This document shows positions 5,958 to 14,929 of a stretch of 34,424 nt of DNA, piece after piece. The DNA is from Verrucomicrobiota bacterium. GTDB taxonomy: Bacteria; Verrucomicrobiota; Verrucomicrobiia; Verrucomicrobiales; DEV007. The position numbers were made by a program, and so were the translations under genes. Position 1 is the stretch's first letter; each line of letters starts with the position of its first letter. A model generated the notes under the pieces. The model saw only the letters and a program-made list of their open reading frames with translations, was not told the origin of the DNA and did no database searches. The stretch lies in assembly GCA_018970725.1 (NCBI GenBank), contig JAGWVU010000048.1:1-34424 (forward strand), written 5' to 3'.

Positions 5958-5973
5958 TCCCCGCCTCCGGGGA
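5958..5973. terminator. Hairpin between tRNA-Leu and gpmI
   Basis: A perfect 6-bp stem TCCCCG/CGGGGA with loop CCTC, 11 nt after the tRNA and 5 nt past the gpmI stop. There is no T-run on either side, so a terminator role for the two converging genes is inferred from position only. Confidence 0.4.
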
Positions 5974-5978
5974 TCGGG

Positions 5979-7517
5979 TCAGGTCCGCTCCACCCGCAAA
6001 CTTTTGCCGGTCATCGCCGCCGGTTTCGGCAAGCCGAGGAGATCGAGCAAGGTGGGTGCGACATCGCACAAAATGCCGTCCGCCAGGCCATACCGTTGCG
6101 GTTCGTTGGAGACGTAAAAAACGTCCACCGGAAAGGTGGTGTGGGCGGTGTGGGGCGAGCCGTCGGCATTGCGCATGAATTCGCAATTCCCGTGGTCCGC
6201 GGTGATGAGGAGTTGACCGTCGAGCCGGAGGGTCTCCTCCACGACCTGGCGGACGCAATCGTCCACCGTTTCCACGGCGCGCACCGCCGCCTCGGGAACG
6301 CCGGTATGCCCGACCATGTCGGGATTGGCGTAGTTGACGATAACGAGGTCGAATTCGGAGATCCGGTCGAGCAGCAACCGGGTGACTTCCGGGGCGCTCA
6401 TCTCGGGTTGGAGGTCGTAGGTGGCCACCTTCGGGGACGGGATCATCTGGCGGACCTCGCCGGGGTAAGGTTCTTCGAGCCCCCCGTTGAAGAAATAGGA
6501 GACGTGCGGGTATTTCTCGGTTTCCGCCAGCCGCAACTGGGTCAGGCCGGCGCGCGAAACCACCTCGCCGAGGACGTCGTTGAGCGCTTGCGGCGGGAAG
6601 GCGACGGGACATCCGTAGGTCTCGTCGTATTCGGTCAGGGTCACGTAATGGACCCGGGGGACGGCGCCGCGTTCGAATCCGTCGAACCCGGGGCGCAAGA
6701 AGGCCAGCGACAACTGCCGGGCGCGGTCGGCCCGGAAATTGAAGAAGAGGACGACGTCGCCGTCGCGAATCCGTTGTTCGTTGGCGCCGAGGAAGATATG
6801 GGGCTTGATGAACTCATCGGTGACCTTCTCGGCGTACTCCCGGGCCAGCACTTCGCTCGGCAGCCCGGTCTCGATCCGGCCGATCCCGTGGACGATGGCG
6901 TCCCAGCCGAGTTTGGTCCGCTCCCAGCGCTTGTCGCGGTCCATCGCGTAGTAGCGTCCCACCAGCGTGGCGATTTTGGCTCCGGAGGCGGCGAGGTTGG
7001 CCTCGCAGAAGGCGAGATATCCCTTCCCGCCGGTGGGGGAAGTGTCGCGGCCGTCGGTGATGGCGTGGACCCAGATCTCCTCCGCTCCGGCGGCCTTGGC
7101 GGCATTCGCGAGGGCCACGAGATGTTCCTGATGGCTGTGGACGCCGCCATCGGAGACCAGCCCGATGAGATGGAGCCGGTGGCCCCGGGCCTTGGCGAAA
7201 GCTTCCCGGAGGACCGGGTTGGTCCCGAGTTCGCCGTCGCGGATTGCCTTGCCGATCCGGGTCAGATCCTGATACACGATGCGTCCGGCGCCGAGATTGA
7301 GGTGACCGACCTCCGAGTTCCCCATCTGGCCCTCCGGGAGACCGACGTCTTCGCCGCTGGTGCGCAGGTGGCTGTGCGGCCAGGTGGCGAAGAGCGTTTC
7401 ATGAAACGGCGTTTGCGCCAGCAGGGTGGCGTTGGCGTCCTTTTGCGCGGTGGCTTGTCCCCCGGGGTTCCAACCCCAGCCGTCGCGAATGATGAGCACT
7501 ACCGGTTTTTTGGCCAT
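5979..7517 (-). CDS. gpmI: 2,3-bisphosphoglycerate-independent phosphoglycerate mutase
   Basis: A 512-aa cytoplasmic glycolytic enzyme that interconverts 3- and 2-phosphoglycerate using two Mn ions and a phosphoserine. The alkaline-phosphatase-like core is seen in IIRDGWG (Asp12) and in GNSEVGHLNLGAGR with nucleophile Ser68. The phosphotransferase insert runs through SDGGVHSH, TDGRDTSP and VGRYYAMDRDKRWER, and the C-terminus carries NYANPDMVGHTG and TADHGN metal ligands. Length is typical. The open frame extends to 7541, but ATG 7517 (MAKKPVVLIIRDGWG) gives the family N-terminus. It diverges from the SpmAB-like gene across a 126-bp gap. Confidence 0.97.
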   Translation of the reverse strand: MAKKPVVLIIRDGWGWNPGGQATAQKDANATLLAQTPFHETLFATWPHSHLRTSGEDVGLPEGQMGNSEVGHLNLGAGRIVYQDLTRIGKAIRDGELGTNPVLREAFAKARGHRLHLIGLVSDGGVHSHQEHLVALANAAKAAGAEEIWVHAITDGRDTSPTGGKGYLAFCEANLAASGAKIATLVGRYYAMDRDKRWERTKLGWDAIVHGIGRIETGLPSEVLAREYAEKVTDEFIKPHIFLGANEQRIRDGDVVLFFNFRADRARQLSLAFLRPGFDGFERGAVPRVHYVTLTEYDETYGCPVAFPPQALNDVLGEVVSRAGLTQLRLAETEKYPHVSYFFNGGLEEPYPGEVRQMIPSPKVATYDLQPEMSAPEVTRLLLDRISEFDLVIVNYANPDMVGHTGVPEAAVRAVETVDDCVRQVVEETLRLDGQLLITADHGNCEFMRNADGSPHTAHTTFPVDVFYVSNEPQRYGLADGILCDVAPTLLDLLGLPKPAAMTGKSLRVERT

Positions 7518-7643
7518 GTTGAGAAGAGTCCATAGGCGCAAAAGGCGCTCCGACCAACCGGAAAGTCGGGCGCCGCGCGGGTTTTCGCAAAGTTCCCGGA
7601 AAAGATTGGTCCGCGCCGGGAAATCGGATAGTGAAGAGGCTGC

Positions 7644-9056
7644 ATGCTGAACTTCATTTGGTTGGGATTGATTCTCTCGGGCGTGTTCGTGGCCGGGTTA
7701 CTCGGCCGGATCTCGGGGGACCAGAGCATCGCCGAGGGTGCCTTCGCCTCGGCCAAATCCGCGATCACCCTGGCCCTGGGGCTGGTGGGCGGGATGATGC
7801 TCTGGTTGGGAATGCTCCGGCTCGCGGACAAGGCGGGTCTGGTGCGCGGCATCGCTTGGGCGCTGCGGCCGGTGATGCGGCTTCTCTTTCCGGAGATCCC
7901 GCCGGACCATCCGGCCACGGGGGCCATGATTCTCAACATGGCCGCCAACATGCTCGGCCTCGGAAACGCCGCCACCCCGCTCGGTCTCAAGGCCATGCAG
8001 GAACTCAACAAGCTGAATCCGCGCCCCGGCACGGCCACCAATTCCATGGTCACCTTCCTCGCGCTCAACACCAGCGCCGTGACCTTGATCCCCGCCACCT
8101 CGCTCATTTACGTGTCGGCCGCCGGAATCCCGAACCCGCACGGCATTCTCCTTCCGACCATTCTGGCCACGGTTTGCGCCGCCACCGTGGCGGTGTTGCT
8201 GGCGCGGCTTCTGCAAGGCCTCCCCGGCTTCGCCTTGGCCGAAGCCGGGCCGATCCCGGAAACGGACGGGACGGAGGCCCTGGCCGATGCCGAACCGGAG
8301 GCGGCCCGGCCGGTTCCCCTATGGGGCTGGGTTCTCGGCATCCTGACCGTGCTCCTGCTGGCGACGGTGGTGGCGTTCGAGCTGCAGCCCTCCCTGCGGG
8401 AAACTTTCCTCGCGAAATCCGGATTGGGGGAGCTGCTGCAACGGCAGGAAGCGGTCTCGGGCGCGGCCCGGGCGCTCAAGGAAAAGGCCGGGGCCGCAGC
8501 GGCCGCGACCCGTCCGGAGGGATGGCGCGGCCTGCTCGTTTCCGGCTCGGCGCTGGTGATCCCCTGCCTGTTCGTGCTCTTCACCGTGGCGGCCACGATC
8601 CGCGGGGTGAAGATCTACGAGGAATTCGTCCAAGGCGCCAAGGAGGGATGGGAGGTGGCCGTCCGCATCATGCCTTTCCTCGTGGCGATCCTCGTGGCCA
8701 TGGGCCTTTTCCGGGACTCCGGGGCGTTGACCCTCCTGCAATGGCTGGTTTCCCCGGTCCTCAATCTCATCGGTTTCCCGGTGGAACTGCTTCCCCTGGC
8801 CCTGATGCGTCCGTTGAGCGGCAGCGGCTCGGCCGGAATCATGGCGGAAATTCTTTCCCGGCCGGAGATTCCCGACCTGATCAAATACACCGCCGCGACC
8901 ATGTTCGGGTCCACCGAGACCACCTTCTATGTGCTCTCCGTGTATTTCGGTTCGGTCTCGGTGCGGCGGAGTCGGCACGCCATCCTCGCGGGCCTCGGCG
9001 GCGATCTCTCCGGAATCATCGCCTCCGTGATTCTTTGCCGGATGATGCTATCTTGA
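7644..9056 (+). CDS. SpmA-SpmB-like fused membrane protein (nucleoside recognition/Gate domains)
   Basis: A 470-aa inner-membrane protein combining what are two proteins, SpmA and SpmB, in Bacillus. The N-terminal half (about 1-200) has the SpmA-like start [13 protein letters not shown] and the conserved stretches [20 protein letters not shown] and [20 protein letters not shown] charged linker (about 200-290) precedes the SpmB-like half with [35 protein letters not shown] and [19 protein letters not shown]. These are Gate-domain motifs of Pfam nucleoside recognition proteins. In a non-spore-former a solute or ion transport role is likely but unproven. The short upstream GAAGAGG could act as a ribosome binding site. 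It lies 16 nt before mnmA, a probable operon. Confidence 0.9.
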   Translation: MLNFIWLGLILSGVFVAGLLGRISGDQSIAEGAFASAKSAITLALGLVGGMMLWLGMLRLADKAGLVRGIAWALRPVMRLLFPEIPPDHPATGAMILNMAANMLGLGNAATPLGLKAMQELNKLNPRPGTATNSMVTFLALNTSAVTLIPATSLIYVSAAGIPNPHGILLPTILATVCAATVAVLLARLLQGLPGFALAEAGPIPETDGTEALADAEPEAARPVPLWGWVLGILTVLLLATVVAFELQPSLRETFLAKSGLGELLQRQEAVSGAARALKEKAGAAAAATRPEGWRGLLVSGSALVIPCLFVLFTVAATIRGVKIYEEFVQGAKEGWEVAVRIMPFLVAILVAMGLFRDSGALTLLQWLVSPVLNLIGFPVELLPLALMRPLSGSGSAGIMAEILSRPEIPDLIKYTAATMFGSTETTFYVLSVYFGSVSVRRSRHAILAGLGGDLSGIIASVILCRMMLS

Positions 9057-9072
9057 TTCTCCGGGCGGACCG

Positions 9073-10173
9073 ATGGCGAAGATACTCGTGGGATTATCCG
9101 GCGGCGTGGACAGCAGCGTCGCGGCGGCCTTGCTCCTGCAACAGGGGCACGAGGTCACCGGCGCCTACATGAAGAACTGGATCAACGAGGAAAACATCGC
9201 CGGCCACTGTCCTTGGGAGGAGGATATCCGCGACGCCCGCGCCGTCGCCGAAACCCTCGGGATCGAATTCAAGGTCGTCAACCTGATGCGCGATTACCGG
9301 GAACGGGTGGTCGATTCCCTCCTGCGCGGCTACACCGAGGGGATCACGCCGAATCCGGACGTGCTCTGCAATCGCGAGATGAAGTTCGGCGTCTTCCTCG
9401 ACCACGCCCTGGCCGAGGGCTACGACTTCGTGGCCACCGGCCATTACGCCCGCCTCCGGGAGAATCCGGACGGGACCCGCGACCTCCTCCGCGGGGTGGA
9501 CCCGAACAAGGACCAGAGCTATTTCCTCGCCCTGCTCCGGCAACCGCAACTGCGGCACGCCCTCTTCCCGGTCGGCCACCTCACCAAGCCGGAGGTGCGC
9601 GCAGCCGCCGCCCGCCACGGCCTCCCCACCGCCGCCAAAAAGGACAGCCAGGGGATCTGCTTCATCGGCGAGATCAAGATGTCCGATTTCCTCCGCCATC
9701 ACGTGCCCGATCAACCGGGCGATATCGTCACCATCGACGGACGCAAGGTCGGCACCCACCGCGGTCTCCACCTCTTTACCCTCGGCCAGCGCAAGGGGAT
9801 CGGCGTCCCGTCCAACACCGAAAACAAGGCGTTCGTCGTGGTGGAAAAGCGCCCGGCCACCCGGGAACTGGTGGTCGGCTTTGATCAACCGGATACCCCG
9901 GGTCTTTACGCGGAGGCTTCCTTGGTCACCGGCATCACCTTCTGCAATCAACCGCTGACCGCGCCCCGGCGGATCGAGGCCGCGCCGCGTTACCGCTCCC
10001 GGGCCGTAGCCATCGGATTCGAGCCGCTGGAAAACGCTCCGGGACGGGCCATGGTGACTTGGTCCACCCCCCAACGGGCCCTCACCCCGGGGCAAATCTG
10101 CGCGTTTTACGAGGGGGAAGTCCTGCTGGGGGGAGGCGTCTTCGCGGAGATCTTTCCCGGGAAAACTTTTTAG
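9073..10173 (+). CDS. mnmA: tRNA-specific 2-thiouridylase MnmA
   Basis: A 366-aa cytoplasmic enzyme that adds sulfur to the wobble uridine (U34) of tRNA-Glu, -Gln and -Lys, using ATP and a persulfide. The PP-loop SGGVDSS lies at residues 9-15. The catalytic pair is Cys99 ([10 protein letters not shown]) and Cys196 (GICFIGE). Also visible are [14 protein letters not shown] and the C-terminal beta-barrel with [15 protein letters not shown]. Length and all key residues are normal. It follows the SpmAB-like gene by 16 nt, without an evident functional link. Confidence 0.97.
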   Translation: MAKILVGLSGGVDSSVAAALLLQQGHEVTGAYMKNWINEENIAGHCPWEEDIRDARAVAETLGIEFKVVNLMRDYRERVVDSLLRGYTEGITPNPDVLCNREMKFGVFLDHALAEGYDFVATGHYARLRENPDGTRDLLRGVDPNKDQSYFLALLRQPQLRHALFPVGHLTKPEVRAAAARHGLPTAAKKDSQGICFIGEIKMSDFLRHHVPDQPGDIVTIDGRKVGTHRGLHLFTLGQRKGIGVPSNTENKAFVVVEKRPATRELVVGFDQPDTPGLYAEASLVTGITFCNQPLTAPRRIEAAPRYRSRAVAIGFEPLENAPGRAMVTWSTPQRALTPGQICAFYEGEVLLGGGVFAEIFPGKTF

Positions 10174-10220
10174 GATTCCCGCCTTGCAATCCCGCCATTT
10201 TTGGCCATCATCTCCACACA

Positions 10221-10236
10221 GCCGGGGTAACCCGGC
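10221..10236. terminator. GC hairpin downstream of mnmA
   Basis: A perfect stem GCCGGG/CCCGGC with a GTAA loop, 48 nt past the mnmA stop. No T-run follows, so intrinsic termination is uncertain. Confidence 0.35.
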
Positions 10237-10261
10237 ACCAGAGGCAGTCCGGTTGTTTCCT

Positions 10262-10297
10262 GTTTCGTCAGTTTGGGGGTTTTTTTTCTGACGGAAC
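10262..10297. terminator. Stem-loop with T-rich loop upstream of the POT gene
   Basis: A 10-bp stem (GTTTCGTCAG with CTGACGGAAC, one G-T pair) encloses a 16-nt loop made of T and G, including a run of eight T. The T-run lies in the loop, not after the stem, which is unusual for a terminator. It may instead be a leader element of the transporter gene that starts 83 nt downstream. Confidence 0.35.
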
Positions 10298-10379
10298 CAA
10301 CAGCCGGGCTGCCTTGTTTTTTCCGGCTTCCCGAGCGGATTGCCTTGCGTCCCCCCTCTTCCCCGGCTGAGATTCCCCC

Positions 10380-12236
10380 ATGGCCGGTCCAGCCTATCGC
10401 ACCACGCCCTCGGAAACCGCTTCGATGCCCTCCGGAATCCCGCACATCATCGGGAACGAGGCCGCGGAGCGCTTCAGTTTCTATGGCATGAAGGCGATCC
10501 TCGCCGTGTTCATGGCGGACTACCTCCATCTCATGGGAGCGACACCGGAGACGGCCATGTCCGAGGCGGCGGCGAACGAACGCTACCACTATTTCAATAT
10601 GGCGGTCTATCTCACCCCGTTTTTGGGGGCCATCCTCGCGGACGCCTTTTTTGGAAAATACAAGATCATCATCTGGCTTTCCCTGGTCTACTGCCTCGGC
10701 CATTTCACCCTGGCCTTCATGGGAGTCGGCGGTCCGGCGGGTTGGTGGCTCTTGGGCGGGCTTGCCCTGATCTCGCTCGGTTCGGGCGGCATCAAGCCCT
10801 GTGTGTCCGCCCACGTGGGCGATCAATTCGGGCCGAACAATCATCACCTGCTTCCCAAAATCTTCGCCGCCTTTTATTTCAGCATCAACCTCGGAGCGCT
10901 CGCCTCCCAGATGCTCATCCCGTCGCTTTTGGAATGGCACGGCCCTCATCTGGCCTTCGGCCTCCCCGGCCTTCTGATGGCTCTCGCCACCTTGGTCTTT
11001 TGGATGGGAAGGCACCGGTTCATCCATATCCCGCCCGGCGGCCCTGCCTTTCTGCGGCAAACCTTGAGCCGTGACGGATTGGGAGCCCTCGGCCAACTGA
11101 CCGTGCTCTTCCTCTTTGTCGCCGTCTTTTGGGCCCTCTTTGATCAGACCGGATCCTCCTGGATTTTTCAAGCGCAAGACATGGACCGCCGCCTCTTCGG
11201 CGTGGAGTGGCTCCCCTCCCAGATTCAGTCGATCAATTCCTTTTTCATCCTCCTCTTCATCCCCGCCTTCACCTATGGCGTCTATCCCGCCGTGGAAAGA
11301 GTCTGGCGCTTCACCCCGTTGCGCAAAATCGGCACCGGGCTGGCGCTCATGGTGATCGCATTCGCCCTCTCCAGTCTCATCCAGGTCTGGATCGAGACCG
11401 GCCAGAGGCCGAACATCATCTGGCAAATCCTCGCCTACGCCCTCCTCACCGCCAGCGAAGTGCTCGTCTCCATCACCGCGCTCGAATTCGCCTACACCCA
11501 GGCTCCCCGGAAAATGAAGTCCCTCGTGATGTCGCTCTACCTCTTCTCCGTGGCGGCCGGGAATTTCCTCACCGCCGGGGTGAACCATGCCATTCAGGTC
11601 CCGGCCGTTCCCTTGACCCCGGACGCTCCTCATCCCGGCTTCGACGGCCGGGGCGCAACCACCGACGACCTCCGGCTCGGGGAAGGGGGAGAGGTGATCT
11701 CCGGCGCATCTCCGGTCCTGACCGAGGCGATCCACCGGATCGAGTCCGCCGCCGCGGCTTCCCCGACCCGCGAAGCGCTCCCGAAGACACCGGACGGCAT
11801 CGGCGCCATCGCGGACCTGAGGGACCCGTGGAACCGACCGTTGCGCTACGTCCTGCTGAATTCCGAAACCGCGCGTCTTTCCAGCGACGGCCCGGATGGG
11901 ACCCCCAACACCCCGTGGGACCTCGGGGTGATCCTGACGCGGCGCCCCGGGGAGACTCCGGCCGAAGCCAGGCCGACGTGGCTGGACCGGCGCAAATCGG
12001 AACTCGGGATCGGCCCGGCCCCCGGAGAACGCGGGCCCAAGGGGCTCTTCAACCGCTCCTGGTATGCCGGCGGACAAACCCGGTTGGAAGGTTCCGCCTA
12101 TTTCTGGTTCTTCACCGGACTCATGGCGGCGACCGCCGCCCTCTTCGCCCTGGCGGCCCGCTTCTACCGGGGCCGCGACCATGTGGCGGAACAAGTCGCC
12201 GATCCACCCGCTGGACTTCCGGAAGCGACGAGTTAG
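10380..12236 (+). CDS. POT/PTR-family proton-dependent oligopeptide transporter with a GspG-like insert
   Basis: A 618-aa inner-membrane MFS transporter. The POT signature NEAAERFSFYGM (residues 26-37, E1xxE2RF type) is intact, and about 12 membrane helices can be drawn (about 33-52, 69-91, 95-115, 121-141, 162-184, 191-210, 237-260, 285-306, 317-338, 346-370, 381-405, 574-596). POT proteins import di- and tripeptides with protons. Oddly, a hydrophilic insert of about 165 residues sits between the last two helices, predicted periplasmic. Within it DLRDPWNRPLRYVLL, then SSDGPDGTPNT resembles the C-terminal end of type II secretion pseudopilin GspG. ATG 10380 is used; a start at residue 16 is also possible. 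No partner gene is adjacent. Confidence 0.92.
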   Translation: MAGPAYRTTPSETASMPSGIPHIIGNEAAERFSFYGMKAILAVFMADYLHLMGATPETAMSEAAANERYHYFNMAVYLTPFLGAILADAFFGKYKIIIWLSLVYCLGHFTLAFMGVGGPAGWWLLGGLALISLGSGGIKPCVSAHVGDQFGPNNHHLLPKIFAAFYFSINLGALASQMLIPSLLEWHGPHLAFGLPGLLMALATLVFWMGRHRFIHIPPGGPAFLRQTLSRDGLGALGQLTVLFLFVAVFWALFDQTGSSWIFQAQDMDRRLFGVEWLPSQIQSINSFFILLFIPAFTYGVYPAVERVWRFTPLRKIGTGLALMVIAFALSSLIQVWIETGQRPNIIWQILAYALLTASEVLVSITALEFAYTQAPRKMKSLVMSLYLFSVAAGNFLTAGVNHAIQVPAVPLTPDAPHPGFDGRGATTDDLRLGEGGEVISGASPVLTEAIHRIESAAAASPTREALPKTPDGIGAIADLRDPWNRPLRYVLLNSETARLSSDGPDGTPNTPWDLGVILTRRPGETPAEARPTWLDRRKSELGIGPAPGERGPKGLFNRSWYAGGQTRLEGSAYFWFFTGLMAATAALFALAARFYRGRDHVAEQVADPPAGLPEATS

Positions 12237-12314
12237 GGTGTTGCACGGAGAAAAGGAACGACCGCAACCCGTTTTCGAGCCCACCCTGATCCGTCCCGCA
12301 AGGCGCCCCTCGCG

Positions 12315-12587
12315 ATGAACATCACCAACAAAACACCCAAACCGCTCAGCGTGCCCCTTCCCGGAGGCAAAAAACTGTTTCTCAGCCCCGGAAAAACCGG
12401 CCAAGTCACGCAGAGGGCCATGGAGCACCCGCCCTTGATGAAGCTGCTCGAGTCCGGGGAAATCGCGGCCTCGGATGAAACCGCGCCCCGAACTGCGGCG
12501 GCCAACCGCAAGTTCAATCCACCCTCCGGTTCCTCCACCGGCGGCGGCGCTCCCGGCGGCGCTCCAAGGCAGTCGGGCGACCGCTGA
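12315..12587 (+). CDS. Small conserved-looking hypothetical protein
   Basis: A 90-aa basic protein without signal peptide or membrane segment. The N-terminal half (KPLSVPLPGGKKLFLSPGKTGQV, then HPPLMKLLESGEI) looks like a compact beta-rich domain, and I recall similar short proteins in Verrucomicrobiota and Planctomycetes, with unknown role. The C-terminal 30 residues are Gly/Ser/Pro-rich and probably disordered. It follows the POT gene by 78 nt on the same strand and might be co-transcribed. No clear ribosome binding site is seen. It is real by codon use and domain look, but unproven. Confidence 0.62.
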   Translation: MNITNKTPKPLSVPLPGGKKLFLSPGKTGQVTQRAMEHPPLMKLLESGEIAASDETAPRTAAANRKFNPPSGSSTGGGAPGGAPRQSGDR

Positions 12588-12934
12588 GTCCTTCCATGGC
12601 TGGATCGAAGGGAGGAGTTCCGGACTGAGGTCCGGGCTACCTTCTGAGGCGCGCAGTCAAGCGGGATGATGGTGGCTCCCTTCACAGCCTGGTCGGGACA
12701 CAGCCGTCCCGGCTGAAACGTGTTGCGGGCGTCCCGCCGGCAAAACGATCCTCATCCCGCTTCACCGCTCGCCGTTCTCCCCGCCTCAGCAAGCTTCGGG
12801 CGGAAAGCGGAGACCAGTCTCCGCGCTCCGAAGTCCCGGCGGTTTCCTGTTCCGGTTGCCCGCAGGTTGGAAGGCGGAGCCGCGGCCGGATACGAAGTCG
12901 TCCGGATCTTCGTGAAAACAACCTGCGATGGGTC
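12588..12934. repeat. Non-coding stretch with a series of short perfect hairpins
   Basis: Four short perfect inverted repeats follow each other. CCGGAC/GTCCGG lies at 12620-12635, CGGGAC/GTCCCG at 12694-12711, GCGGG/CCCGC at 12725-12737, and GCGGAGAC/GTCTCCGC at 12807-12824 with a 2-nt loop. No gene is credible here. They may be remnants of dispersed palindromic elements in this genome, and they border a decayed gene. Confidence 0.5.
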
Positions 12935-13690
12935 GTGAAACCCTGCTCTAAAGAGGATTGCACGCTCTATCATGAGGAACCGGCCCGCCGTCCGATGGCT
13001 TGTGTCTTTGGACACACCGGGGATCTCAACACCCTCGGGGCCCCGCCCTCACCCAACCGCCAGAAATCGATCCCATCCCTGATCCACGAAATCGGCCGCG
13101 CCGACGCCTTAGCCCTACCTTTCCTCATGATACATCCGAACGCACATCCCGTTCATGGCGAGGAAGTCGCACTGGCGAACATCGTGGCCGGACTCGACAC
13201 CGATTTTGGCGCCACGGCAGGTTCCCGGGTCCGCATCACCCTGGAAAACACGGCCGGGCAGGGATCCTTTCCCGGCTACCGGATCGGCCATCCGGCGGCC
13301 CTCATCGGACAGGGGCGATCCCCGGACCGTCCCGGGATTTGTCTCGAAACCGCCCGTTTTTTTGCAGCCAGCCACGATGGACGGACCGAGGCGGGTTGGG
13401 AAGCGGCGGTCCACGAGGTGGAGTCCAGCCTCGGTCTGAAACGATTGCTCGGGTTCCCCCTCAAAAACTCCAAGAAGCCCCTCGGCTCGAGGATCGATCG
13501 GCATGAGCATATCGGTCAGGGATCCCCCGGCCGGGAGGCGTTCCGCCGCATGGTCGATGATCCGAGGTTCGCCACCACCCCGGGCTGCCTGGAAACACCC
13601 AAACCAGAGGACAGTCACGCAGACCGGAAAAACCTTGCACTGTGGCGATCGTTGGCGGCGGATTGCTATCCAAAACTCGGTAAAGTATAA
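12935..13690 (+). pseudogene. nfo: Truncated, decayed endonuclease IV (Nfo)
   Basis: A 251-codon frame whose residues from about 29 onward align by eye with endonuclease IV, an AP endonuclease: SIPSLIHEIGRADAL, then IHPNAH, LENTAGQG (Glu kept), SRIDRHEHIG (Asp/His kept), DDPRF and LETPKPED. The first roughly 70 residues of the barrel, with the first zinc-ligand His, are missing. In the remaining metal site the usual LDTAH reads LETARFF (Asp to Glu, His to Arg) and the HLND His is Pro in FPLKNSKK. Residues 1-28 have no counterpart. The product would lack a working trinuclear zinc centre, so this is called a pseudogene, although the frame is still open. Confidence 0.8.
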
Positions 13691-13822
13691 CCACGCGAAC
13701 TGGGTTGCAAATTCATGAAAAAAACAATCCTACGGTATTTTTTTCTTTGATTTCAGATTCGAACCCGTAGTGTAAGGACTTGGAAATACGGGATTACGGA
13801 GTGTTTCACCCGAACGTTATCC

Positions 13823-14905
13823 ATGGGAATCAGCCAAATGAAATTACCGAAGCAAATTGATCAACTTGAGAGGGCCGGACAACACCTCGTGGCCGGACTC
13901 CATCTTCATGCGAAGACGCTGGACATTCCCAATTCTGTGCGCACCTCCGCGGAGTCCGCCCTCCGCGACCTGGCTGCCTCCGATGCCCGCTATGACAAAC
14001 CGTCCCCCATCTTCATGCACACCATCGGGCCGGCCCTTGCCAAGGCCCACTTTCTGTCCGGGTCATCGATCACCCGCGCCAAAGAGGCGTTGCGGCCCCA
14101 TCTCGGTGAAGAGTGGTCGGCCGCTTGGGCGCAGGCTGGCTTCCAGAATTCCCTGCAGACCCCGGGAACCGGGCCCGAACGCATCGAGCTGCTGGACAAA
14201 CTGACCGCTTACTTCAAGGCCCACCCCGAGCACGAGGTTCCGACCAACGAGACGACCGCGGCCCACCTTGCCAAGCGCAGCCAGGAGTTACAGGAGGCAT
14301 TCCACCAGTCCACCGAACACAGCCGGGCTTGGAGCATCGGCGTCAGCTGCCGCACTCAGGCCGCTGAACGGGTGCGTTCGGCCCTGCAGAACGTTCTCGG
14401 GGAACTGGAGCGCAACTTGCCTCCGTCCGATCCCCGTTGGGCAGACTTTGTCGTCGGGAAAGGACTACCGGCCCAGACCGCTCCCAAGGCCGCTCCGTCC
14501 CCCACGATCCCGGCCGCCTTGGGAGCGTTGGCAGCCCCGGTCGAGGCTCTCCCCGCGCGCCGCCGCGGACGGCCCCGCAAGCATCCCCTCCCCGACGCCC
14601 CGAGATCCGTCCCCGTGGCGCCCCAAGCGCTGCACGAAGGCAAATCGGACTCCGCTGCGGAGTTCCAGCTTTGGAAATACGCCTGCCAACTGGCGGAGAA
14701 GGCCAAGGTCCAAGCGGATCAAGCCCGGGAAACCCTCGCCCGCGCGGAAGCGGGTCTGCAACGCCTCCGGAGCGAAGCCGAGCAGGCCATGACCCTGGCC
14801 AAGAGCCTCCAAGCCAAGGCGGATCTCCTTGCTCCGGCCGGTTCCAAGCCGGCCCGCAACGAGGGCTCGCGTTCCACGGGTTCGAACCTGCCTCTGGTCG
14901 GCTGA
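13823..14905 (+). CDS. Uncharacterised protein with AT-hook and C-terminal coiled coil
   Basis: A 360-aa cytoplasmic protein of unknown family. Residues 1-210 are mostly helical without a domain I can name. A Pro/Ala-rich linker follows. RRRGRPRKHP at residues 246-255 is a good AT-hook, a minor-groove DNA-binding motif. Residues about 272-332 form an Ala/Glu/Lys-rich helix likely to be a coiled coil, and the tail is disordered. DNA binding or nucleoid association is therefore inferred. The start at 13823 is the longest choice; the Met at residue 6 (13838) is possible. The 132-bp upstream gap is clearly AT-rich and probably holds the promoter. It converges on the permease gene 24 bp away. Confidence 0.75.
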   Translation: MGISQMKLPKQIDQLERAGQHLVAGLHLHAKTLDIPNSVRTSAESALRDLAASDARYDKPSPIFMHTIGPALAKAHFLSGSSITRAKEALRPHLGEEWSAAWAQAGFQNSLQTPGTGPERIELLDKLTAYFKAHPEHEVPTNETTAAHLAKRSQELQEAFHQSTEHSRAWSIGVSCRTQAAERVRSALQNVLGELERNLPPSDPRWADFVVGKGLPAQTAPKAAPSPTIPAALGALAAPVEALPARRRGRPRKHPLPDAPRSVPVAPQALHEGKSDSAAEFQLWKYACQLAEKAKVQADQARETLARAEAGLQRLRSEAEQAMTLAKSLQAKADLLAPAGSKPARNEGSRSTGSNLPLVG

Positions 14906-14929
14906 GCCCGGGGTTGCTCAACAGGCCCT

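Noticed and set aside
6096-7535. 479-codon plus-strand frame
   Set aside because: Antisense shadow of gpmI; low-complexity Gly/Val/Asp composition and no domain pattern.
10170-12428. 752-codon open frame on the minus strand
   Set aside because: It lies antisense to the POT transporter, whose motifs and helices are clear. The translation is Gly/Glu/Arg-rich without domains, a GC-rich shadow.
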